A stretch of DNA of 64,000 nt from CALMEC01 sp963765105 (GTDB lineage: Bacteria; Actinomycetota; Thermoleophilia; Miltoncostaeales; Miltoncostaeaceae). Below, one piece after another: positions 33,957 through 42,713 of this stretch. Each line of letters opens with the position of its first letter. Position 1 is the stretch's first letter. The position numbers and the translations under genes were made by a program. The notes beneath the pieces were generated by a model that saw only the letters and a program-made list of their open reading frames with translations, ran no database searches and had not been told where the DNA came from. The stretch is taken from contig CAVXUW010000002.1 of assembly GCA_963765105.1 (NCBI GenBank), forward strand, positions 1 through 64,000. Direction: 5' to 3'.

Positions 33957-34651
33957 GACGCCTCCTTCATTGGACGCAGGGCGGCCTCGAGAATACGCAG
34001 CCCGCGCGGGCGCGTGACGACGAACGCCACAAACTCGGCGACATCTTCAGCGCTCATCATTCCCACCTCATCCTCCGGTTCACGACCGCGGCCAAACCCA
34101 AAGCCCGTTGCGACGCCACCGGGGCAGAGGTTGGTGCAGCGAATGCCGTGCTCACGTAACTCGTGATCGAGCGCACGGGTAAACCCAACCTGTGCGAACT
34201 TCGAGGCGCAGTAGACCGTCTCGTTCGGCAGTCCCCGCCGACCGGCTTCGGATGCCAGGCTCACAATGTCCGCGGCGTCACTTCGCAGCAGGTAGGGAAG
34301 GGCGGCGCGTGCTGCATGGAGGGTGCCTTTGACGTTGACGTCGATCATTTCGTCGATCTCATCGTTGGAGATGTCCAGCAGCGGCCCGTAGCTGGCCACG
34401 CCGGCGTTGGCGACGAGGATGTCAATGCCACCGAAGCGTTCGACGGTTTCGGCGACGGCTGCCTCCATCTCGTCGGCGCTGCGCACATCGGCGGTGATGC
34501 CGATGGCGCCGGGCAGGCCCAGGTCGCCACCGGTCCGTGACACCAGGGCCACGTGAGCGCCATCGGTGGCAAAGCGTCGGCCCACCGCGGCGCCAATCCC
34601 ACGGCTGCCGCCCGTGACGAACGCTACGCGCCCTGCGAGATCGTTACTCAT
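33947..34651 (-). CDS. Short-chain dehydrogenase/reductase
   Basis: A 234-residue classical SDR. The cofactor loop TGGSRGIG is at residues 13-20, NAG in LVANAGVASYG near 81, catalytic Ser near 130 (DIVSLASEAG), and YCASK (Tyr and Lys) near 146-150. Such enzymes oxidise or reduce a hydroxyl of a sugar, polyol or other alcohol with NAD(P). It overlaps both neighbours by four and ten bases. Together with the Gfo/Idh enzyme it supplies two redox steps of the operon's pathway. Substrate not predictable from sequence alone. Confidence 0.9.
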   Translation of the reverse strand: MSNDLAGRVAFVTGGSRGIGAAVGRRFATDGAHVALVSRTGGDLGLPGAIGITADVRSADEMEAAVAETVERFGGIDILVANAGVASYGPLLDISNDEIDEMIDVNVKGTLHAARAALPYLLRSDAADIVSLASEAGRRGLPNETVYCASKFAQVGFTRALDHELREHGIRCTNLCPGGVATGFGFGRGREPEDEVGMMSAEDVAEFVAFVVTRPRGLRILEAALRPMKEASWG

Positions 34652-35613
34652 GCGGCCTCCGCCGACTGTTGGCTGTCGTTTCGGGTGAGGACCCGCGCCC
34701 AGTCGGGGGTGTCGGTCACCGTGATCACGTCGGTGTCGATGTCGGCGTTGGCCGGCATCTGGCTTCCCGGCAGTCGGCAGGCTGCGGTGCCCCAGGCCAC
34801 GGCACGGCGCAGCTGGTCGACCAGGTCACCGTTCGCCGCGATAAACCCCGCCAGGAGCGCGTCACCGGCCCCGACGGTGCTGCCGACCACTGCGGGCGCG
34901 CTGGCCGCATGCAGAACACGGGTTGGCGTTACCGCCAGGGCGCCGTCCGGTCCGAGCGAGCACAACACCGTGCCAACGCCGCTGGCCACAAGCGCCGCGC
35001 ATGCCACGTGGGCATCGCCCAGCGTGGTGATGGTGTCCCCATGGAGGTCTTCCAGCTCGGCGAGGTTGGGCTTCACCAGCGACGGCCCGGCGGCCACACC
35101 GTGTCGCAGGGCATCGGCGTCGGCATCCAAAGCAACAGCGCAGTCAAATTCCCGCGCCTCAGCGATGATCTCACCGTAGGTCTCCGCGGGGCACCCGGGG
35201 GGCAGGCTGCCAGACAGGACGAGCCATGAGCTGGTGTCGAGATATGTGCGGATGGCCGAGCGGATCATCGACACGGTCTCGGGTGAGTGACGCGGTCCCG
35301 GTCCGTTGACTTTGGTGACGACCCCCGCGGGTGTGACGACCGCGACGTTGGTGCGCAACACGCCGGAGACGGGGATGACGTCGAGCACTCCGTCGACATC
35401 GAGAAGCTCCGTGTACCGGGCCGCGGTCGCCGGATCGAGCGCGGCGACGGCACGTGTTGGCACGCCGTTCGCGGCGAGGGCGCGCGTGACGTTGACGCCC
35501 TTCCCTGCGGCCTCCAGGCGTTCGCTACTGGCCCGAACGACGGTTCCCGTGCCGAGGGTCTCGACCTCGAAGGTGAGGTCGAAGCTCGGGTTGAGTGTGA
35601 CGGTGGTAATCAC
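34648..35613 (-). CDS. PfkB-family kinase (1-phosphofructokinase/tagatose-6-phosphate kinase type)
   Basis: A 321-residue PfkB sugar kinase of the LacC/FruK group. It begins MITTVTLNPSFDLTFEV and has GKGVNVTRALAANG at about residues 37-50, the signature of that group, with the C-terminal motif VGSTVGAGDALLAGFI carrying the catalytic aspartate. It would phosphorylate a phosphorylated hexose such as fructose 1-phosphate or tagatose 6-phosphate to a bisphosphate. Since no PTS genes are present, the substrate monophosphate should come from the FGGY kinase of the same operon. Overlaps DeoR and SDR genes by four bases. Confidence 0.9.
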   Translation of the reverse strand: MITTVTLNPSFDLTFEVETLGTGTVVRASSERLEAAGKGVNVTRALAANGVPTRAVAALDPATAARYTELLDVDGVLDVIPVSGVLRTNVAVVTPAGVVTKVNGPGPRHSPETVSMIRSAIRTYLDTSSWLVLSGSLPPGCPAETYGEIIAEAREFDCAVALDADADALRHGVAAGPSLVKPNLAELEDLHGDTITTLGDAHVACAALVASGVGTVLCSLGPDGALAVTPTRVLHAASAPAVVGSTVGAGDALLAGFIAANGDLVDQLRRAVAWGTAACRLPGSQMPANADIDTDVITVTDTPDWARVLTRNDSQQSAEAA

Positions 35614-36377
35614 ACCAGCACCGGCGACAGTCCGGCCGAGGCGAGCTCGCGTGCCGCCGACAGGGAAAGCTCGGCATCGCTGATCAGCATGTCAATTTCG
35701 CCCAGGGTGGCGAACGTTTCGAAGTAGTCCTTGCCGTACTTGCTGTGATCGGCAAGGAGCACGACACGGGAAGCCGTGGCAACGATGAGCCGTTTGATCT
35801 CGGCTTCCACGTTGTTTGGTGTGGTCAGTCCACGTCCGACCGAAATGCCGTTGGTCGCGATGAATGCGGTGTCGACGTGAATCTGGCGAAGTCGCCCTTC
35901 CGCCCACGGGCCGACCGTGGCGAGGGTGGGTCCGCGCACCTCGCCGCCCAGCGTCAGGACGGTGAAGCCGGGTCGGTCGGCCAGCGCCAGGGCGATCGAC
36001 AGGGCATGCGTCACGACCGTCAGGTTCTTGTCGCTTGGAAGAAGGTCGGCCAGCACTCCGGTGGTCGTGCCGGCATCGATGAACAACGTGCCGTTCTCGG
36101 GGATCTCTTGGATGGCGCGCTCAGCGATGCGGCGCTTCTCATCGACCATCGTGAGAAAGCGCTCGATAACCGCCGGCTCCAGGCTTTGCTGATCGGTGGG
36201 GACGGCGCCGCCATGGACGCGATGAAGCAGGCCGGCTTGCTCGAGCTGGCCCATATCGCGGCGGATCGTCTCCGTGGTGACCGCCATGGCGTGTGCCAAC
36301 TCCGTGACTGTTACGCGCCCGGCGCGCCGGGCGCGGGCGAGAATCTCCTGCCGTCGTTCGTGGGCAAACATCGTCAC
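35610..36377 (-). CDS. DeoR-family transcriptional regulator
   Basis: A 255-residue DeoR/GlpR repressor. The N-terminal winged helix-turn-helix is MFAHERRQEILARARRAGRV, then VTTETIRRDMGQLEQAGLLH (about 6-60), followed by RVHGGAV, a family marker. The C-terminal DeoR sensor domain has LFIDAGTTTGVLADLL and ends VLLADHSKYGKDYF, the sugar-phosphate binding part. Sugar phosphates are usual inducers, which fits the two kinases of the operon. GTG overlaps the ATPase stop as GTGA; an ATG two codons later is the alternative start. Confidence 0.92.
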   Translation of the reverse strand: MTMFAHERRQEILARARRAGRVTVTELAHAMAVTTETIRRDMGQLEQAGLLHRVHGGAVPTDQQSLEPAVIERFLTMVDEKRRIAERAIQEIPENGTLFIDAGTTTGVLADLLPSDKNLTVVTHALSIALALADRPGFTVLTLGGEVRGPTLATVGPWAEGRLRQIHVDTAFIATNGISVGRGLTTPNNVEAEIKRLIVATASRVVLLADHSKYGKDYFETFATLGEIDMLISDAELSLSAARELASAGLSPVLV

Positions 36378-37198
36378 GTGGTGGCGTCCCCGATGGTCGG
36401 TCCCCCCGACAGGGTGGTGCCCTGTTGGTCGACGCTCACGGCGCCGGTCATGATCGCCACCGCATCCGACATCGTGTGGCTCTGCGGCGTGACGATGGCG
36501 GCGCGCCGACCAAGCCGCTGGATGTGAATGCGGTCGGCCAGCTCGAACACGTGCGGCATGTTGTGGCTGATCAGGATGATCGGCAGGCCACGTTCGCGCA
36601 CGTCGTTGATCAGATCGAGCACCCGCCGCGATTCGCGCACACCCAGGGCCGCGGTGGGCTCGTCCATGATGATGACGCGGCTGCCGAACACCGCGGCCCG
36701 CGCCACCGAGACGCCCTGGCGCTGACCACCCGACAGGGTCTCCACCGCCTGGCCCATGTCCTGCACCGTGAGGATGCCGAGCTCCTTCATGTGACGCTTG
36801 GCGTCGTCCTGCATGCCGGACTTGTCGAGCATGCGCAGGAACTGGCCGAAGACGTCCTTACGCCGACGTTCCCGGCCCAGGAAGAGGTTGTCGGAGATGT
36901 CGAGCGACGGAGCCACGGCCAGCGTCTGGTGAACGGTCTCGATGCCCTGGTCGCGCGCATCGAGCGGATCGCGAAAACGCACCGGCTGACCGTCGAGGAA
37001 CATTTCGCCCTCATCCGGCTGGATCGCGCCGGCCAGGCACTTGATGAGCGTGGACTTCCCGGCGCCGTTGTCGCCGATCACCCCCACGATCTCGCCGGGG
37101 TAGAGGTCGAAGTCGACACCGTCCAAGGCGACGACACTCCCGAAGATCTTCACGATCTTGCGGGCTTCCATGATGGGTTCGCGAATCTCCGTGCTCAT
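36374..37198 (-). CDS. Sugar ABC transporter ATP-binding protein (CUT2, FrcA-like)
   Basis: A 274-residue single-cassette ATPase. Walker A GDNGAGKST is at about residues 41-49. The Q-loop is ETVHQTLAV (His in place of the usual Tyr), the signature is ETLSGGQRQGVSVARA, Walker B is VIIMDEPTAALGVRE and the H-loop is ILISHN. Single-domain size matches FrcA-type fructose or XylG-type ATPases, half of the two-domain RbsA. The ATG overlaps the permease stop as ATGA. Supplies energy for the operon's permease; no frameshift. Confidence 0.92.
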   Translation of the reverse strand: MSTEIREPIMEARKIVKIFGSVVALDGVDFDLYPGEIVGVIGDNGAGKSTLIKCLAGAIQPDEGEMFLDGQPVRFRDPLDARDQGIETVHQTLAVAPSLDISDNLFLGRERRRKDVFGQFLRMLDKSGMQDDAKRHMKELGILTVQDMGQAVETLSGGQRQGVSVARAAVFGSRVIIMDEPTAALGVRESRRVLDLINDVRERGLPIILISHNMPHVFELADRIHIQRLGRRAAIVTPQSHTMSDAVAIMTGAVSVDQQGTTLSGGPTIGDATT

Positions 37199-38745
37199 GC
37201 CTTCACCCTCCGAATCCACTGGTCGAGCGCGACGGCGGCGATCACGAGAACGCCGATCGCGAAGTTCACCCACAGAACGTCGAGCCCCGCGAGGGGAAGA
37301 CCGCTCGCGAAGATGCCGACGATCACCGCGCCGATCAGTGCGCCGATCACGCTGCCGCGACCACCGAACAGGCTGATGCCGCCGATCACCACGGCGGTGA
37401 TGCTCTGAAGCTCAAGCGCGTTGGAGTTGGCCTGCGGGCTCACGGCGTTGCGTCCGATCGAGATCCACGCGGCGACGGCGCACAGAAGACCGGCGACGAC
37501 GTAGACGGACAGAAGCACACGGTCGGTGCGGATACCGGCCAACCGCGCCGCATTGGCGTCGCTTCCCACTGCGTAGACATGTCGACCCCACGCCGTCCAA
37601 TTCAGCGCGAACCACACGAGCGCGAACATGACCAGCATCACCATGACGCCGGTGTTGAGTCCGAAGGTGGCGATCGTCCACTTCGGGCCGAGCGCTGCGA
37701 GCGCTGCCGCTCCTACGCAGAGAAGCCCGACGATGCCAAAGGCCGCCGGGAGGGCCCGATGGGTTGGGATGCGGGCGAGCCGTGGCGTCTTCGCGTCACT
37801 CCCCACCGACGAGATGTGACGCCCCCAGGCCGTGCGGCTCAGAACGAACCAGGTGAGGGCAAAGATTGCGAGCACCGCGGGGACGGCCACGACGAGACGA
37901 GCCACGTTGTTGATGAACGCGGCCGATATGACCCACACCGCGGCCGTGCAGAGAAGACCAAGGGCGATGTACACCGCGGACAGGATGCGACTGGGGCGAA
38001 GCCCGGCGAGCCGTGGTGCGCTCGGGTCGCCGCTCGCCTCCCGGATATGGCGCCACCACGCGGTCGCGCCCAGAAGGATCCAGGCAACGGGAAAGATGGC
38101 CAACATCGCCAGGACGCCGGCGCGTACGTCGAAGCCGAGGATGTTGTAGGTCTTGCCCAACCAGGTGAGCATGGGCGCATCGGCCTCGAGGGTCGAGGCG
38201 CCGATGGTCTGGCTTTTGGAGATGTAGAGGTTGAGGCTCTGAAAGATGCTCAGGGTCCCGAGCGTCGTGATGAACGGCGGTAGGCGAAACCTCGTGACGA
38301 GGAGGCCATTGAGCAGGCCACCGGCAAGCCCGACGAGCAGTCCCATGAGCAGCGCGATCGGTGTGGGCCAACCGGCATCGACCGCGAGGCGTCCCATCAC
38401 GACGGAGCTGAGGACCATCAGGAAGCCGACGGACAGGTCGATGCCTGCGGTCAGGATGACCAGGCTCTGGGCAATGGCGAGCGTGCCGGCAATCATCACC
38501 TGCTGTGTCGTGGTCGACAGCGTCGACGGCGAGTAGAAGTTCGATCCCACGATGATCGCGAACGCGATGAACGCGAAGATCAGGACAATGAGGGGTGATC
38601 CGACCTCCCAGCGGTGGAGGAGTCCCTGCAGCCGCTCGAGCTTCGTGCGGTCGCGCTGCATGAATTGTTCGGCGGCATGGGTCGGGGCACCGGCGGCCAC
38701 CAACTCGTGGTCCGCGGTTCCGGGCCGCGTGGGCGGATCGGACAT
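37195..38745 (-). CDS. Sugar ABC transporter permease with triplicated TM-loop-TM module
   Basis: A 516-residue CUT2 permease, about 170 residues longer than the usual 330-350. N-terminal part is normal (TAGIDLSVGFLMVLSSVVMG at about 99-118). The ATPase-contact loop, normally present once, occurs three times: TAWWRHI at 228, TAWGRHI at 305 and TAWGRHV at 384, each followed by a stretch ending PRLAGLRP, PRLARIPT or ARLAGIRT and a hydrophobic helix. Spacing is 77 and 79 residues, so a TM-loop-TM unit has been triplicated. The C-terminus (GGISLFGGRGSV) is normal. It lies between its ATPase and binding-protein genes. Function of the extra copies is unknown. Confidence 0.92.
   Translation of the reverse strand: MSDPPTRPGTADHELVAAGAPTHAAEQFMQRDRTKLERLQGLLHRWEVGSPLIVLIFAFIAFAIIVGSNFYSPSTLSTTTQQVMIAGTLAIAQSLVILTAGIDLSVGFLMVLSSVVMGRLAVDAGWPTPIALLMGLLVGLAGGLLNGLLVTRFRLPPFITTLGTLSIFQSLNLYISKSQTIGASTLEADAPMLTWLGKTYNILGFDVRAGVLAMLAIFPVAWILLGATAWWRHIREASGDPSAPRLAGLRPSRILSAVYIALGLLCTAAVWVISAAFINNVARLVVAVPAVLAIFALTWFVLSRTAWGRHISSVGSDAKTPRLARIPTHRALPAAFGIVGLLCVGAAALAALGPKWTIATFGLNTGVMVMLVMFALVWFALNWTAWGRHVYAVGSDANAARLAGIRTDRVLLSVYVVAGLLCAVAAWISIGRNAVSPQANSNALELQSITAVVIGGISLFGGRGSVIGALIGAVIVGIFASGLPLAGLDVLWVNFAIGVLVIAAVALDQWIRRVKA
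37462..38130 (-). repeat. Three diverged coding repeats inside the permease gene
   Basis: Codons for about residues 206-428 contain three units of roughly 75-80 codons, each a hydrophobic helix, the TAWGRH loop and a second helix. Units 2 and 3 are closest in the loop (SVGSDAKTPRLARI and AVGSDANAARLAGI). The DNA is diverged, so this is an old duplication kept in frame, not an assembly artefact. Confidence 0.8.
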
Positions 38746-38800
38746 GTCATCTCCTCGGGCCCCGGCTGCGGGGCGCGTCAGGTTCAGGGAGGGTTGGGGT

Positions 38801-38828
38801 GGGAGCGGCCGGCATGCCGGCCGCTCCC
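38801..38828 (-). promoter_or_regulatory. Strong hairpin between the binding-protein and permease genes
   Basis: A perfect 28-base palindrome (arms GGGAGCGGCCGG, loop CATG) lies 23 bases after the binding-protein stop and 55 bases before the permease start. Stem of 12 G/C-rich pairs without a T run. It probably stabilises the abundant binding-protein transcript and limits read-through into the permease gene, as the hairpins after xylF and after the third binding-protein gene do. Confidence 0.8.
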
Positions 38829-38851
38829 GGGGGGGTACTACCTACTGGCGA

Positions 38852-39934
38852 CTAGCCCCAGCAGTTGGTGAGACCGGTAGCCGTGTCCTGTGACTCGATG
38901 CCGGAGGCCGGCTTGTCGGTCGTGAGGATCACGCCGGTGTTGAAGAAGTCGAGGCCGGGGCTGTTCTCCGGCTTCGTGCCGTCGGCGGCGAACTTGACGA
39001 CTGCGTCAACGCCAAGCGAGGCCATCTTCAAGGGGAACTGCATCGACGTTGCGCCGATGACGCCACCCGCCACGTTCTTCACACCCGCGCACCCACCGTC
39101 GACGGAGACGATCGTAACGTCCTTCTCCTTGCCGGCGGCCTTGAGAGCGGCGTACGCACCGGCGGCGGCCGGCTCATTGATGGTGTAGACGAGGTTGACT
39201 CCGGGGTCCTTCTGGAGCAGCTTCTCCATGGCGGCCCGACCACCCGGCTCGGCACCGTCGGTCACGTCGTTGCCGACGATCCGCGGGTCCTTCTCGTCGC
39301 CGATCTTCTTCTCATCGCCGACATCGACGCCAAAGCCCTTGAGGAAGCCCTGGTCACGAAGAACGTCGACGCTGACCTGGCTGGCGTTGAGGTCGAGAAG
39401 AGCGATCTTCGCGTCCTTGGCCTTGTCGCCCAGGGTTGCGGCAGCCCACTGACCCACGAGCTCACCGGCCTTGAAGTTGTCGGTGGCGAACGTCGCGTCC
39501 GCAGCCGTTGCCGGCTCAAGCGGCGTGTCGAGGGCGATCACGAGGATGCCGGCGGCACGTGCCTTCTCGATCGACGGCACGATGGCCTTCGAGTCACTCG
39601 GCGTGATCAGGATGCCCTTTGCCTTGGCGGCAATGAGGGTTTCGATGGCGGCAACCTGCGAGGCGTTGTCGCCGTCCTGCTTACCGGCGAACGACTGGAG
39701 CTCGGCCCCGGCCTTCGTCGCAGCTTCCTGGGCGCCTTCCTTCATCTTGACGAAGAAGGGGTTCGTGTCGGTCTTCGTGATGAGACCAATCAGAACCTTC
39801 TCGCCCGCAGGGGCCGTGGTGTCGGTGCCGCCACCAGCGGCAGGCTTGTCATCGCTGCCACAACCCGCCGCGACCAGCGCGAACGCCGCGGTGAGTGCGA
39901 GAGCGGAGCCCAAGAGTTTTCCTCTTGGTTTCAT
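38852..39934 (-). CDS. Sugar-binding lipoprotein (CUT2, FrcB-like)
   Basis: A 360-residue substrate-binding lipoprotein. The signal peptide ends in a lipobox, VAAGC (Cys 25), followed by a Gly/Thr-rich linker. The mature domain begins VLIGLITKTDTNPFFVKMKE, with VIALDTPLEP and GQWAAATLGDK segments and the hinge YTINEPAAAGAYAALKA, all typical of type I periplasmic sugar-binding proteins, closest by eye to FrcB (fructose). Two late cysteines (about 282 and 358) may pair. Substrate not certain; fructose or a related ketose would fit the fructokinase and PfkB neighbours. Located just upstream of its permease with a strong hairpin between. Confidence 0.9.
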   Translation of the reverse strand: MKPRGKLLGSALALTAAFALVAAGCGSDDKPAAGGGTDTTAPAGEKVLIGLITKTDTNPFFVKMKEGAQEAATKAGAELQSFAGKQDGDNASQVAAIETLIAAKAKGILITPSDSKAIVPSIEKARAAGILVIALDTPLEPATAADATFATDNFKAGELVGQWAAATLGDKAKDAKIALLDLNASQVSVDVLRDQGFLKGFGVDVGDEKKIGDEKDPRIVGNDVTDGAEPGGRAAMEKLLQKDPGVNLVYTINEPAAAGAYAALKAAGKEKDVTIVSVDGGCAGVKNVAGGVIGATSMQFPLKMASLGVDAVVKFAADGTKPENSPGLDFFNTGVILTTDKPASGIESQDTATGLTNCWG

Positions 39935-40112
39935 TGATACATCCCCCTTTCGCCCCGCGAATCCCGCCGGGCCGAAGTCCTGTGTTTGGTTTTCTGCCCG
40001 ACTCGAATGTTGGACCGTGTGGTTCTACGTGACATTGGTTGGGATGTCAAGGGGCGCGCACACAATTCGCTGGACACGTTCGGGACGATCGCGCCCGGGC
40101 CACCAACGAGGG

Positions 40113-41381
40113 CTAGCGAATGGTGGGAAGCGCGCGTGGCTGCGCGACGGCGCGTGGCTCCCGGCCGGTCGCCCGAAGGGCAAGATGCGCGGCGCCCCGG
40201 GCAGCGCTGCGTGCGTCGGCATGGACGTCGAGTCGGTTGCCTAATCGTCGGGTGAGCGATTCACGAAGTCCGTCGTTGTCGATCCACCCTCCGGCGGCGA
40301 TGATTCGTCGCACCGGTGAGCCCACCCGCTCAAGGTCGCGCACCAGCCGAGCCTGCCCGTCCGCCACCGCCTCGTAGGCACGGCGCCACAGCTCGTCCGA
40401 CGGAGCCGGCCGTGGGGGGGAGAGCGCATCAAGCGAGGGCGGCAAACCCAACATGTCGCGAATGGGCTGCAAGATCAGCCCGCAAGGGGTGGAGCCCAGC
40501 ATCACCAGCGCCTGTCCGTCGAGCCCACGGTCAACCGTGAAATCCATCGCCGTGGCGCGCGCCATGGCGTCGTCGCCCATCTCGGTGTCGATGATGCGGA
40601 CGGCAGCTCCCGAGGTGCCGCAGGAGAGCACGGCGACGTAGGGGTCGGTGGCACCAAGGCCCAGGGCGGACGTGTAGCCGTCGAGCCCCGCCACCGTGGC
40701 GACAGCGCCGCGCAACGCCGTGGGGCCGGCGTGGACCGTGCCCGCGGGAGCCCCGGCCGGCACCAACTCGCCGAACCACTGACGTGACGCGTTGGCCCAA
40801 CCGAGGGCGTCGTCGGAGAACTCTGCGCGGCGCACATCGAGGGCACCGGTCCGCGAGGCCAACGACAGCTCGGTCTGTGGTGTCGCACCGAATGCCGACA
40901 CCACCCACTCGGCAACGCTCATCCACCGCCGCGCGCGCCTCAGGTCGGTCCCATTCTCGGCAAGCCACCGCCACTTCACGATCGACGGGCGGTCATTGGG
41001 GCGCCGACCGGATGTGATGTCGAATTCGGGCAGGTCGTGTTCCAGCGCATCGGCGTGGTTCTGCCCCCGCTGGTCGTGCCAAGCGATGGCGGGTGCGATG
41101 GGTTCGCCGCTGCTGTCGACGAGAACGCCGGTCTCGCCCATCCCGGTCACGCCGATGGCGGCAACGTGAGTGACCTCGTGTGCGCTTCGCAGGGCCAGGT
41201 CCACGGCGTGTACCGCGGCCTCGGCGAGCTGTTTCGGGTGGATCTCGGCGCCGGTCTCGGTGGGTGACCATGGCGTGCGGATGTTGCCGTCTCCACGCGG
41301 GCGGAGCTCACCGTCGTAGACCACAGCCTTGATGAACGTCGTCCCGACGTCAACGCCGACTACCGCATCACGCACCGTCAA
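40113..41381 (-). CDS. FGGY-family carbohydrate kinase
   Basis: A 422-residue FGGY kinase, the first gene of the operon. The phosphate loop is VVGVDVGTTFIKAVVYDG near residues 7-24, GVTGMGETGVLVDSSG and IAWHDQRG follow, and CGTSGAAVRI and IIAAGGWIDNDGL are the C-terminal ATPase segments. Shorter than xylulokinase and without its WNDTRS motif, so it is a different subgroup. Several starts are possible: TTG at 41387, TTG at 41381 (AGAAGG five bases upstream, chosen) or GTG at 41375. It probably makes the first phosphate ester in the pathway. A 178-base gap to the binding-protein gene shows no gene. Confidence 0.88.
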   Translation of the reverse strand: MTVRDAVVGVDVGTTFIKAVVYDGELRPRGDGNIRTPWSPTETGAEIHPKQLAEAAVHAVDLALRSAHEVTHVAAIGVTGMGETGVLVDSSGEPIAPAIAWHDQRGQNHADALEHDLPEFDITSGRRPNDRPSIVKWRWLAENGTDLRRARRWMSVAEWVVSAFGATPQTELSLASRTGALDVRRAEFSDDALGWANASRQWFGELVPAGAPAGTVHAGPTALRGAVATVAGLDGYTSALGLGATDPYVAVLSCGTSGAAVRIIDTEMGDDAMARATAMDFTVDRGLDGQALVMLGSTPCGLILQPIRDMLGLPPSLDALSPPRPAPSDELWRRAYEAVADGQARLVRDLERVGSPVRRIIAAGGWIDNDGLRESLTRRLGNRLDVHADARSAARGAAHLALRATGREPRAVAQPRALPTIR

Positions 41382-41536
41382 AACCAACCTTCTGCTGTTC
41401 GCGACCGCTGCGGGCGCTCCCTGAGATCTCGTCGGGCCCGAGCCGATGGAATCGACCGCTTGCCCTAGCCCGCCCTGCCATGGACTCTAGACTCCCGCAA
41501 GAAACAACGGGGCGACGACATCAGACGGGCGGGACG

Positions 41537-42424
41537 ATGACCTACGGCGGTATCGAGGCAGGGGGCACCAAGTTTGTGTGTGTTGTGGGCACCGGCCCCG
41601 ACAACATCGCCGCCAGCGAGCGCTTTCCCACACGTGCGCCAGCAGAGACCCTCGCTGACGTCACAGCTTTCTTCCGGGCCTACATGGACCACAGCGGCCC
41701 GCTTGACGGCCTTGGCATCGCATCCTTCGGCCCGCTTGAGCTTCGCCCGGGCAACCACCGGCAAGGGTGGATCACCAGAACCCCCAAGGCGGGCTGGTCG
41801 AACACCGACCTCGTTGGCCCCTTGCGCGACGCGCTTGACGTGCCCGTAGCCATCGACACCGATGTCAATGGAGCGGCGCTCGCCGAGGGAATATGGGGTG
41901 CGGGGAGGGGCTGTTCCAACCTTGTCTACGTCACCATCGGCACGGGCATCGGGGGCGGCGCCCTCGTGAATGGCCGGCCAGTGCATGGTCTGCCGCACCC
42001 GGAGATGGGGCACCTCATCGTCCCGCGAGAACCGGGGGACGACTTTGCGGGCCACTGCCCTTTTCATGGGGACTGCTTCGAGGGCATGGCCAGCGGTCCG
42101 GCGGTGGCGGCACGCTGGGGGTGTCCTGCGGAGCAACTGCGCGGGGATGACCTCACCCGTGCGGTCGCGATCGAGGCCGGGTACATCGCGTCCGGTGTTC
42201 GCAACATCGTCTATACATTGGCGCCCGAGCGGGTGGTCATTGGCGGGGGGATCTCCCACCTGGACGGGCTCTTCCCTGCCGTTCACGATCGCCTGCGGGA
42301 GACGCTTGCCGGTTACCCGGGTTGCGATGAGCATCAGCTCGACACCTTCGTCGTCCGGCCCGGCCTGGGTGACCGTGCCGGCGCGGCGGGTGCCCTCGCG
42401 CTTGCGGCAGGCGCCGCCGCTTAG
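41537..42424 (+). CDS. ROK-family fructokinase
   Basis: A 295-residue ROK sugar kinase. It begins TYGGIEAGGTKFVCVVGTG with the phosphate loop EAGGTK at about residues 7-12. The ROK zinc motif is in GHCPFHGDCFEGMASG (His and three Cys-type ligands), typical of fructokinases, with the catalytic aspartate in VAIDTDVNGAALAEG and VYVTIGTGIGGG. It converts fructose to fructose 6-phosphate; mannose is a possible alternative. Divergent from the FGGY kinase across 155 bases and so possibly co-regulated by DeoR. The stop overlaps the stop of the convergent zinc-ribbon gene as TTAG. Confidence 0.88.
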   Translation: MTYGGIEAGGTKFVCVVGTGPDNIAASERFPTRAPAETLADVTAFFRAYMDHSGPLDGLGIASFGPLELRPGNHRQGWITRTPKAGWSNTDLVGPLRDALDVPVAIDTDVNGAALAEGIWGAGRGCSNLVYVTIGTGIGGGALVNGRPVHGLPHPEMGHLIVPREPGDDFAGHCPFHGDCFEGMASGPAVAARWGCPAEQLRGDDLTRAVAIEAGYIASGVRNIVYTLAPERVVIGGGISHLDGLFPAVHDRLRETLAGYPGCDEHQLDTFVVRPGLGDRAGAAGALALAAGAAA

Positions 42425-42666
42425 ATCAGTGGGTCGTCGCCATCGGCCGTGTGACGGCAGGGGCCGCACATCGAGCCGGGGTTGTAGCGGTTGAGGCGGG
42501 TTGAGCAGCGCTCACACAGTCGCGGCCGTGTGGAGGGGCGCATGATCTGCGGCTGAGGGCAGTCGCAGAGCTTGGGCTTCGGCGCGTTGCGGGGCCGAAG
42601 TAGCTCGGCCATGAGTCCGCAGCTCGTGCAGATGATCTCAATGCGTTCAAGTGTGGCGCGTCCCAT
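42421..42666 (-). CDS. Small zinc-ribbon protein
   Basis: An 81-residue protein with nine cysteines: IICTSCGLM (CxxC), LCDCPQ, LCERCSTRL (CxxC) and SMCGPC (CxxC), preceded by RYNPG. This is a double zinc-ribbon layout seen in short actinobacterial proteins of unknown role, possibly nucleic-acid or protein binding. GTG one codon earlier is an alternative start. Cytoplasmic and hydrophilic. The frame is unlike random translation because four CxxC or CxC groups are regularly spaced. Its stop overlaps that of the fructokinase gene. Confidence 0.7.
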   Translation of the reverse strand: MGRATLERIEIICTSCGLMAELLRPRNAPKPKLCDCPQPQIMRPSTRPRLCERCSTRLNRYNPGSMCGPCRHTADGDDPLI

Positions 42667-42713
42667 CACCCACCATTATCGACACATCTGGGGCAGAACG
42701 AGAGGGAAGACGT

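Noticed and set aside
38801..38828. Rho-independent terminator between binding-protein and permease genes
   Set aside because: No T run, and the downstream permease and ATPase genes have no other visible promoter; a transcript-stabilising hairpin fits better.
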